A DNA stretch of 5,570 bases from an uncultured Veillonella sp. GTDB taxonomy: Bacteria > Bacillota > Negativicutes > Veillonellales > Veillonellaceae. The stretch lies in assembly GCA_900757715.1 (NCBI GenBank), contig CAAEOZ010000024.1, forward strand, positions 1 through 5,570. Reading direction: 5' to 3'. Positions 1-5,570 of this stretch are shown here, one piece after another. The notes beneath the pieces are model-generated. The model saw only the letters and a list, made by a program, of their open reading frames with translations. It did not search any database and was not told the DNA's origin. Made by a program: the position numbers and the translations under genes. How positions within the stretch are numbered: the first letter of the stretch is position 1; each line of letters opens with the position of its first letter.

Positions 1-273
1 AAGATACAATGTGTTGCGGCTGATAGTATAATATGTCGGCTCTTTAAGTACAAAAGTAGTATCAAAATAACCGGCAGCATCCGTTTTCAACAAAATATCT
101 CGGCTGTCACCTAGCATAGATGCTGCTCCGTCAAATCTCATACGCACATTCTGGCTACCCATATCAAGCAACTGGCCTTTCAAATGAACCGTATTAATAA
201 AATTTGATTTTTTTTCTGTACACGAAACTGCACATAAAATAATGAATACTATAAAAAAAATATTTTTTCTCAT
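1..273 (-). CDS. Secreted lipoprotein, N-terminal 91 residues (gene runs off left edge); possibly a TlpA/thioredoxin-type lipoprotein
   Basis: The gene starts at the ATG on 273-271 and stays open to the window edge, so the C-terminus is missing. Residues 1-18 form a lipoprotein signal peptide: charged start MRKN, a hydrophobic run IFFIVFIILCA, then AVSC with Cys18 as the predicted lipidated residue. This predicts an exported lipoprotein, inner face or surface unknown. After a short polar linker (TEKKSNF), residues 29-91 look like a beta-rich domain (VHLKGQLLDMG, RFDGAASMLGDSRDI, TDAAGYFDTTFVLKEPTYY). From memory this resembles the N-terminal domain that precedes the thioredoxin fold in Bacteroides TlpA-family lipoproteins encoded beside susCD pairs. 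The CxxC active site of such a protein would lie outside the window, so that identity is an inference. A weak GGCGAT sits just before the start. The gene follows susD after 115 bp and is probably co-transcribed, with or without its own promoter. It could instead be a substrate-binding accessory lipoprotein. Confidence 0.8.
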   Translation of the reverse strand, partial: MRKNIFFIVFIILCAVSCTEKKSNFINTVHLKGQLLDMGSQNVRMRFDGAASMLGDSRDILLKTDAAGYFDTTFVLKEPTYYTISRNTLYL

Positions 274-337
274 ATCGCCAATTATTATAATGTAATTAAT
301 AACATATCATTTTGTCAAAAACATACTACATATACCC

Positions 338-345
338 CAAACGTA
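338..345 (-). promoter_or_regulatory. Possible Bacteroides-type -7 promoter element (TACGTTTG)
   Basis: The minus strand reads TACGTTTG, an exact match to the Bacteroides primary-sigma -7 consensus TAnnTTTG, about 65 bp upstream of the start of the downstream lipoprotein gene. No convincing -33 TTTG element lies 19-21 bp upstream, where the sequence is only T-rich (near ATCTTC). It may be a weak internal promoter that lets the lipoprotein be made independently of susCD, or a chance match in AT-rich DNA. Confidence 0.3.
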
Positions 346-347
346 GC

Positions 348-369
348 ATCTCAAAAAATCATTGAAGAT
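348..369 (-). other. Weak bulged hairpin downstream of susD
   Basis: On the minus strand ATCTTCAA pairs with TTGAGAT: seven base pairs with one bulged T and a 7-nt loop. It begins about 20 nt after the susD stop codon. No T-tract follows it (next bases GCTACG), so it is unlikely to be a strong intrinsic terminator. It could slow 3'-end decay of the susCD message or lower expression of the downstream gene, or it could be chance. Confidence 0.2.
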
Positions 370-388
370 TTGCACTATTTAAGGTTGT

Positions 389-1873
389 TCATTCATATCT
401 ATTTTGTTGAATAGCACCATTGCTTGACCCTATTTCAACATCATTTATTGGCATCGCCCACAACAAACTATTGGAAGGAATCGTATAAGTTTTAGGCTTA
501 TCTATAAAAACCTCAGACATTGATATTTCAAAAAAATTCTTTACTACTGTCACATCATCTTCCAATATTTCATTTACACCATAACGTTTGATATCAGGTA
601 TACGCATAGAAAATGGCATTTCACGACGTCTTTCAGCCAATACAATAGATAAAGCTTCACTTTGGTTACCTGCGCTAAGAGAAATGTAGGTACCGGCCTC
701 ATAACGCTTTTCACGAAGCACGTCCAAAGTCTTTAAACCCTCTTGCCACATTCCTTGGCGAATTTGTGCCTCTGCTTTATTTAATAACATTTCAGCAGTA
801 GTCAAGCCAGATATTATATAACGTCCATCATAGAATTGATTATAACGATATGCTTCATACGGAACTCCCATACGACGGTTTCCATGTTCCACAAAAAACA
901 ACTTAAAACGGCGGTCATTCTGCTGATCATATAGACTCACTAAATCATCAGATGGAATAATCCATTGACTACGCGCATAAGTAAAACGTGGGAAAAGAAA
1001 TTCCTTCCAATATAAATACTTAATCGTTGTCCATTTATGAGTTTCACAATTATATACATCCTGTGCCGGAAGACCCTCCATTTCTGGATAAGATTCAACA
1101 GGAGCATAACCCAATTCATTAAAATCCAATAGTTCAGGAGCTCCTTCCAAAGCCTTTTCCGCAGTAGCTTGTGCCTCCTTATAATTCCCCATTGTCAAGT
1201 ATACACGTGAAAGTAATGCATTTACTGTTGCCTGACAAATACGCCATGGAAAATTAGGATTTACACTCTTATCTGGGGTCACGGCTGCAATTTCCAAATC
1301 ATCTAATATCAATTGATAAATTTCGTCCAATGACACCCTGGCTATTGACTCCTCAAAATCCGTATTCAAACGTTTGGGAAGTCCCAAAGCATTTTTATTG
1401 GCTTCACAATAAGGCAAGCAATAATATTGAGCTAATACGAAATACGAATAAGCACGTAAAAAATGGGCATTACATTTTAATTTTATTTTCTCGCTTTCAT
1501 CTCCAGTAACTTTATCCACATTGTTAATTATGGTATTAGCTTTAAAAATATTTGAATACTCTCCATTCCATAAACCATCCGAAGCCTGTGAAGCAATCCC
1601 TGCTGTATGCAATATATTATAAAAAACCGTACTTGATATAGCAAATGCACTAGGATCAGCTTTATATAATTCGGCTGTCAAGTCGGCATCATCATTGGAA
1701 TAACAAGCAAAGGGATTGGTTTCATTAATAAATGCTGTTGCATTATCATAAATTGCAACCAGTTGTTCCACGTTATTAATAGGAGCACTAGTAGAAGGCG
1801 AAGGCACTTTAGACAGATAACTATCACACGAAGACAATACAGTCAACAAAAAAACATATATTATTTGTTTCAT
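389..1873 (-). CDS. susD-like: SusD/RagB-family outer-membrane nutrient-binding lipoprotein
   Basis: This 494-residue surface lipoprotein should cap the neighbouring SusC barrel and capture its substrate. The start at 1873 is chosen because it gives a textbook lipoprotein signal, MKQIIYVFLLTVLSSC, with lipidated Cys16. The reading frame extends 34 codons further upstream, but only inside susC, and that version would bury the signal peptide. Family signatures: FLRAYSYFVLAQYY (138-151) with LPY (153-155) is the conserved SusD helix block; YQLILDDLEIA at 186-196; a TPR-like stretch at 216-242 (TVNALLSRVYLTMGNYKEA); TTAEMLLNKAEAQ at 358-370; VLAERRREMPFSMRIPDIKR at 411-430, matching the usual ERRRELAFEGHRWxDLKR region but lacking its FEGxRW core; and the C-terminal MPINDVEIGSSNGAIQQNRY. 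Length is typical for the family. It starts 10 bp after the susC stop, so the two are very likely co-transcribed and perhaps translationally coupled. The mature protein carries six cysteines besides the lipidated one, including CLPYC. The substrate cannot be deduced. Confidence 0.96.
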   Translation of the reverse strand: MKQIIYVFLLTVLSSCDSYLSKVPSPSTSAPINNVEQLVAIYDNATAFINETNPFACYSNDDADLTAELYKADPSAFAISSTVFYNILHTAGIASQASDGLWNGEYSNIFKANTIINNVDKVTGDESEKIKLKCNAHFLRAYSYFVLAQYYCLPYCEANKNALGLPKRLNTDFEESIARVSLDEIYQLILDDLEIAAVTPDKSVNPNFPWRICQATVNALLSRVYLTMGNYKEAQATAEKALEGAPELLDFNELGYAPVESYPEMEGLPAQDVYNCETHKWTTIKYLYWKEFLFPRFTYARSQWIIPSDDLVSLYDQQNDRRFKLFFVEHGNRRMGVPYEAYRYNQFYDGRYIISGLTTAEMLLNKAEAQIRQGMWQEGLKTLDVLREKRYEAGTYISLSAGNQSEALSIVLAERRREMPFSMRIPDIKRYGVNEILEDDVTVVKNFFEISMSEVFIDKPKTYTIPSNSLLWAMPINDVEIGSSNGAIQQNRYE

Positions 1874-1883
1874 AATCTTTAAA

Positions 1884-4800
1884 TTAAAAATTAATATTAG
1901 CGCCAAAGGCAATTGTTGCAGATGGTTTATTACTTCCAGGTAGCCATTCAGGATCATACCCATAATCATTAGCACAATAAATCAATCCTAAATTACGTGC
2001 TTGAACAAAAAGTTTCGCCCCCCTAAGATGTAATTTTCCAGCAAGTTTTTTAGACAAATTATATTCTAAATTGATTTCTTTCAAACGAATAAAAGAAGCA
2101 TCTTGAACAAAATATTCTAAATTCGGAGTATAACGATCCCATAAATAAAAATTAGATTCATCTTTAAGAGGCCAAGTAGGATATAGAGTACCATCACTAT
2201 CAGCAAAATCCTTAATAGAACTACTGACAAAAGTTTTTCCGCTACCTACAGAAGGAATACTTCCGGCAGTAGGCGCTCGAAAGATACCACCAAAATTACC
2301 TGTTAAATAAACATATAAACTGAAATTATTCCAAGTAAACTGATTAGACCATCCAAATGTGTGGGGAGGAATAGTAGTACCACTATAATGCAAGATATCA
2401 AGTCCCAAAGAACGATTATGTACAGAAACATCATTCATGGATATTTTATCTCCATTAGCCCCAATAACATAAGGTATTCCATTTTCCGTTCCCAAAAAAT
2501 CATATGAATACAAACTACCGACTGGTCTTCCTTCGACATGAGTATCTGCTTCTACTAATTCATAACAATAAAGAGCCGGATAATAAAGCTTTAAAATCTT
2601 ATTGTAGTTATAAGCATAAGTCACAGTGGAACGAATCCCCAAATCTACCGATGGTATATGGAAGTTTCCTGTCAACTCTAATTCAACACCTCGATTTAAT
2701 ATTTCAGCATTATTAAATTTCTGAGTACTAGTACCATATACAGACGGAATAGTAACCTGTCCGATAACATCCTTACTTTTCCGATTATAAAAATCCAACT
2801 TACCGGATAATTTACTTCTAAACAAGTCAAAATCAACACCTATATTTGTAGTATAAGTTTTCTCCCAACGCAAAGATGGATTACCAAAGCTAGAGATATT
2901 TCCAGTAATAGTACCTGTAGTAGAATTAACCGAACTTCCAACAGAAACCAATGTCAACGGCGAGGTACTTTTTTCCGCATTACCATTTATTCCATAAGTA
3001 GCACGTAAATTTAAATAGTTAATCCAATCTATATCTTTTATAAACTCTTCTTTACCTATATTCCATTTTGCGCCAACAGACCACATAGGCGACCAACGCA
3101 AAGACGGGTCATCCGAAACAAAATTAGATCCATCACCACGAGCACTGAAAGAAGCTCCATATTTTCCGTCATATACATACCCTATATTAGTATAATAGGA
3201 TACATATCTGTCACAACGAAGACTATAACTTGTATTTCCACCCTCAATTGTTGCACTATTTCCAAAAAAATTCTTGAATGAGTCTACATTACTACCATAC
3301 CCATAAGGAGGAACAGATGATGTATTTTTCTCTTTATTATATCCATACACATACGGATTAACAGTACCTTCGGTATCATATTGGCTTATTTCAATACCAG
3401 CTAATGCAGAAATTTCATGTTTTTCTGCAAATGAATTGTTATAATTCAATTGGTTTCTAAATACATAATTTGAATATTCCGTCTTACCTGATCGCAAGAC
3501 CCCACCTTTAGGAATACGAGAAACCCCTACTTCCTGTGTTTCATTATTATATTCCGTATATGAGTTTACTAAATTACGCGCATAAAAAGTATCTTCGCTA
3601 TCATAATTTTTATATTCTGAAGATGTCGATTCATACTGCACACGCATATCATAATTCAGTCCCTTAATAATTTGAGCATTTAACCCCAGCTGAACACGAT
3701 ACATTGTATTTGTAGTCTTATATTCACGCCCACGCACTTCACGAAGCATATTGTATGACCAATCACTATAAGGTAATTTTTCTAAAGGCAATTTTTCTAA
3801 TTCCGCACGATTATATACATTCAAATTAGTTGCATAACTACCATCTTCATTCAATAACATTTCATAAGGTGACAAATTACTGAATTCACCAATAGTCACG
3901 CCAGACGTTTCTTGATCCTTACGTTGCAAGGTTGTTATCAAATTAGCAGTCAACCATTTTGTAACCTTATATGAATTATTATAGTTAATCATGAACTTCT
4001 CATATCCACGTTTAATAGTACTTTCATCATTTTTCTCATACATTAAAGACATATAATTTGACATACGTTCAGTTCCTCCAGATATACTGACATTATATTG
4101 TTGCAATAACTGTGTTTGCATTAAATAATCTTTCAATTGTTGACGATTACTAGTATTACGTAAACGCTCTAATCCCTGCTCCATTTCTTCTTTAGAAAGC
4201 CCTTGATATTTATTAGCATAATATAACTCTTGTGCCAAAGTTAGAGAATTCTGTATTTTTGAAAAAATTGGAGCATATTCCCAAGCTGCCATCTTCCAGT
4301 TATTCTCAAACGCTCTCATTTCATAATCAACCATTGTACGGCTATCTGCCTGATTCATAATATATTCAAGATCAGGATTAGTACCTATACGAACAAATGC
4401 CTGTACATCAACTTGAACTTTATCCTTTTTACCTTTTTTGGTCGTAACAACAATAACCCCATTAGCGGAACGAGCTCCCCAAATTGATGCAGCAGCCGCA
4501 TCTTTCAAAACTGTAACACTTTCCACATCATTCGGATTTATACTACTAAAATCCCCCTGAATAGGAAAACCATCCACTACAAGCAATGGCTTTTTATCAG
4601 CATATAATGAACTTGAACCACGAATTAAAAAATCAATGCTTCCATCCTCTTTTTCCGTCGCCTGCATTCCAGCAACCAAACCTTGTAATGCCGTAGAAAG
4701 ATCTGCTGTCGGACGTGATGATAACACACTGGAATCTACTTTATCAAATGAACCTGTTGCGCGTTCTTTTGATAAGGTCTGATATCCAGTAATCACAACA

Positions 4801-5414
4801 TCTGCTAAAGCAGTTGCATTACTCTCAAGCTGAACATTAACCATCTTTTTATTTACCTGTGCTTTTATAACTTTATCAGTCATCCCCACAAAAGTAAATG
4901 AAACTAAATCCCCAGACTGGACTTCCAATGTATATTGCCCATTTATATCGGTAACAGTACCTTTACTAGTTCCACCAATCATAACTGTAGCCCCAATTAT
5001 ACTTTCTCCATCCTCATCCGTAACGACACCCTTCATTAAAAAAGACTGACGATTTACATTCCTGTCAGCCTTTCCCGGCAAAATCAGGATCAAGTTTCTT
5101 TTCACTTCATAACGTAACGATGTTTGTTTACAAAAATCTTCTAGAACTATTTTAAGAGGAGCCTGAGTATAAGACAAACTCACTCTTTTATCCTGATCTA
5201 TGTTTTCTTCATCATAAACGAAATGGACCTTTGTTTCTTTTTGTAACCGTTCCAACGCTGTTCTGATCAACACTTTATCTACATTGATAGTTACCTTCGT
5301 CTCAGTTTGAGCAAACAGATTTCCCACTGAACAAAAGAATATGACCAATGCAACAAAGCATTTAACCATGAGATTTCCGCCGTAAAAATTTTTGCTCGAA
5401 AGTTTTGCACTCAT
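1884..5414 (-). CDS. susC-like: SusC/RagA-family TonB-dependent outer-membrane transporter with STN signalling domain
   Basis: This 1176-residue protein imports a ligand across the outer membrane with TonB-ExbBD energy, paired with the SusD encoded next to it. Domains in order: signal peptide about 1-35 (hydrophobic core FVALVIFFCSVGNLFA, likely cut before Gln36); STN domain about 41-112 (VTINVDKVLIRTALERLQ through YEVKRNLILILP); carboxypeptidase-regulatory-like beta-sandwich about 126-197 (KGVVTDEDGESIIGATV, GTVTDINGQYTL); TonB-box region ADVVITGYQ at 204-212; plug about 213-328 with LLVVDGFPI, NDVESVTVLKDAAAASIWGARSANGVI and VTTKKGK; then the beta-barrel to the terminal Phe (ATIAFGANINF). 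The STN domain makes it longer than a plain SusC and is the hallmark of transporters that signal to an anti-sigma factor, which fits the FecR-like tail encoded upstream. No frameshift or missing segment is seen. The start is uncertain: the ATG at 5414 gives a 15-residue basic extension, while the ATG at 5369 gives MVKCFVALV and has a purine-rich GGCGGAAA just before it. Confidence 0.97.
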   Translation of the reverse strand: MSAKLSSKNFYGGNLMVKCFVALVIFFCSVGNLFAQTETKVTINVDKVLIRTALERLQKETKVHFVYDEENIDQDKRVSLSYTQAPLKIVLEDFCKQTSLRYEVKRNLILILPGKADRNVNRQSFLMKGVVTDEDGESIIGATVMIGGTSKGTVTDINGQYTLEVQSGDLVSFTFVGMTDKVIKAQVNKKMVNVQLESNATALADVVITGYQTLSKERATGSFDKVDSSVLSSRPTADLSTALQGLVAGMQATEKEDGSIDFLIRGSSSLYADKKPLLVVDGFPIQGDFSSINPNDVESVTVLKDAAAASIWGARSANGVIVVTTKKGKKDKVQVDVQAFVRIGTNPDLEYIMNQADSRTMVDYEMRAFENNWKMAAWEYAPIFSKIQNSLTLAQELYYANKYQGLSKEEMEQGLERLRNTSNRQQLKDYLMQTQLLQQYNVSISGGTERMSNYMSLMYEKNDESTIKRGYEKFMINYNNSYKVTKWLTANLITTLQRKDQETSGVTIGEFSNLSPYEMLLNEDGSYATNLNVYNRAELEKLPLEKLPYSDWSYNMLREVRGREYKTTNTMYRVQLGLNAQIIKGLNYDMRVQYESTSSEYKNYDSEDTFYARNLVNSYTEYNNETQEVGVSRIPKGGVLRSGKTEYSNYVFRNQLNYNNSFAEKHEISALAGIEISQYDTEGTVNPYVYGYNKEKNTSSVPPYGYGSNVDSFKNFFGNSATIEGGNTSYSLRCDRYVSYYTNIGYVYDGKYGASFSARGDGSNFVSDDPSLRWSPMWSVGAKWNIGKEEFIKDIDWINYLNLRATYGINGNAEKSTSPLTLVSVGSSVNSTTGTITGNISSFGNPSLRWEKTYTTNIGVDFDLFRSKLSGKLDFYNRKSKDVIGQVTIPSVYGTSTQKFNNAEILNRGVELELTGNFHIPSVDLGIRSTVTYAYNYNKILKLYYPALYCYELVEADTHVEGRPVGSLYSYDFLGTENGIPYVIGANGDKISMNDVSVHNRSLGLDILHYSGTTIPPHTFGWSNQFTWNNFSLYVYLTGNFGGIFRAPTAGSIPSVGSGKTFVSSSIKDFADSDGTLYPTWPLKDESNFYLWDRYTPNLEYFVQDASFIRLKEINLEYNLSKKLAGKLHLRGAKLFVQARNLGLIYCANDYGYDPEWLPGSNKPSATIAFGANINF
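3771..3800 (-). repeat. In-frame 15-bp tandem duplication inside susC
   Basis: On the plus strand, 3771-3785 reads AGGTAATTTTTCTAA and 3786-3800 reads AGGCAATTTTTCTAA: two adjacent 15-bp copies differing at one base. They are in phase with susC and encode LEKLP twice, from about residue 539, in the part of the beta-barrel just before YSDWSYN. The single difference is synonymous (both Leu), which suggests a local duplication that has been kept in frame. Confidence 0.85.
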
Positions 5415-5457
5415 AATGTTTGTTGATTAATTTAATAAATATATTATTTGTTATAAC
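5415..5457 (-). promoter_or_regulatory. Short AT-rich spacer between the fecR-like gene and susC
   Basis: Only 5 of the 43 bases are G or C. The spacer begins, right after the upstream stop codon, with the perfect 8-bp palindrome GTTATAAC (5450-5457). It also contains TATATTTA, one mismatch from the -7 consensus TAnnTTTG, but no matching -33 element at the right distance. It must hold the susC translation-initiation region, which has no clear Shine-Dalgarno sequence, as is usual in Bacteroidota. If the anti-sigma/ECF pair controls susC from its own promoter, that promoter lies here or in the 3' end of the upstream gene. Otherwise susC is transcribed by read-through. No experimentally defined site is recognised. 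Confidence 0.25.
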
Positions 5458-5570
5458 TCACTTTTCTCTACTATCTTCAATGTAAATCGTTTCTTCTTCG
5501 CGAGTAAAATGTACATTAGACACTCTCTCAATCACTTCAATAGCAAAATTCAACTCTTCATCCCTGAAAA
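5458..5570 (-). CDS. C-terminal end of a FecR-family anti-sigma factor (gene enters from right edge)
   Basis: Only one minus-strand frame is open from the edge: 36 codons ending in TGA at 5460-5458. It begins FRDEELNFAIEVIERVSNVH and finishes ...EETIYIEDSREK. The pattern of a DE-L motif, an amphipathic helix, then a closing beta-strand of the form xTIYI before the stop is what the C-terminal DUF4974 domain of Bacteroidota FecR-like proteins looks like. FecR proteins are inner-membrane anti-sigma regulators whose periplasmic C-terminus receives the signal from the STN domain of a TonB-dependent transporter and whose cytoplasmic part controls an ECF sigma factor. Its place directly before an STN-bearing susC, 43 bp away on the same strand, strongly supports this call. 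The membrane helix and FecR domain are outside the window. The fragment alone is too short for certainty. Confidence 0.72.
   Translation of the reverse strand, partial: FRDEELNFAIEVIERVSNVHFTREEETIYIEDSREK

Noticed and set aside
278..317. TTGACA on the minus strand in the spacer before the lipoprotein gene, followed by TATAAT, as an E. coli-type promoter
   Set aside because: The two boxes are about 23 bp apart, too far for a sigma-70 promoter, and Bacteroidota use a different consensus (TTTG / TAnnTTTG). It is probably chance in AT-rich DNA.
348..369. Intrinsic terminator after susD
   Set aside because: The hairpin is short and bulged and is not followed by a T-tract, so it was kept only as a weak hairpin.
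1874..1975. Upstream extension of the susD frame by 34 codons, overlapping the end of susC
   Set aside because: The extension is read through the susC coding sequence in another frame and would place a long segment before a perfect lipoprotein signal peptide. The start at 1873 is much better.
2504..2716. 70-codon plus-strand open frame antisense to susC
   Set aside because: It lies wholly inside the strongly supported susC gene, starts without a ribosome-binding site, and its product is low-complexity with no recognisable domain. It is a shadow of susC.
4484..4503. Repetitive GCAGCAGC-type codons in susC as a possible microsatellite
   Set aside because: They encode the DAAAASIWGARSANGV plug motif that is conserved across SusC proteins, so the repetition is explained by protein constraint.

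Overview
The window reads as part of a Sus-like (SusC/SusD) nutrient-uptake locus from a gut-type Bacteroidota, most likely Bacteroidales such as Bacteroides, Phocaeicola or Parabacteroides. The evidence is an intact RagA/SusC-type TonB-dependent transporter followed directly by a RagB/SusD-type surface lipoprotein, AT-rich spacers, weak Shine-Dalgarno sequences, and one match to the Bacteroides -7 promoter element (TAnnTTTG). Genus and species cannot be fixed from the sequence. All four genes lie on the minus strand, so transcription runs from high to low coordinates.

In order of transcription: (1) 5570-5458, the last 36 codons of a gene entering from the right edge, whose sequence fits the C-terminal end of a FecR-family anti-sigma factor; (2) a 43-bp, very AT-rich spacer; (3) 5414-1884, a full-length SusC-like transporter of 1176 residues with an N-terminal STN signalling domain; (4) a 10-bp gap; (5) 1873-389, a full-length SusD-like lipoprotein of 494 residues; (6) a 115-bp spacer with a weak hairpin and a -7-like element; (7) 273-1, the first 91 codons of another secreted lipoprotein, possibly the N-terminal domain of a TlpA/thioredoxin-type lipoprotein, leaving at the left edge. 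No tRNA, rRNA, CRISPR array, IS element or attachment site was seen.

The genes make sense together as a transport and trans-envelope signalling unit. SusD would capture a substrate at the cell surface. SusC would import it through the outer membrane using TonB energy. The STN domain would report substrate occupancy to the FecR-like anti-sigma factor, which would release an ECF sigma factor, probably encoded just past the right edge, to raise transcription of susC-susD. The substrate is unknown. No glycoside hydrolase, polysaccharide lyase or peptidase is visible, so calling this a glycan locus would go beyond the evidence. It is a well-known architecture and I see no clearly new system. The points worth a second look are the cysteine-rich SusD next to a possible thioredoxin-type lipoprotein, the competing susC start codons, a 15-bp in-frame duplication in susC, and a possible internal promoter before the last gene.
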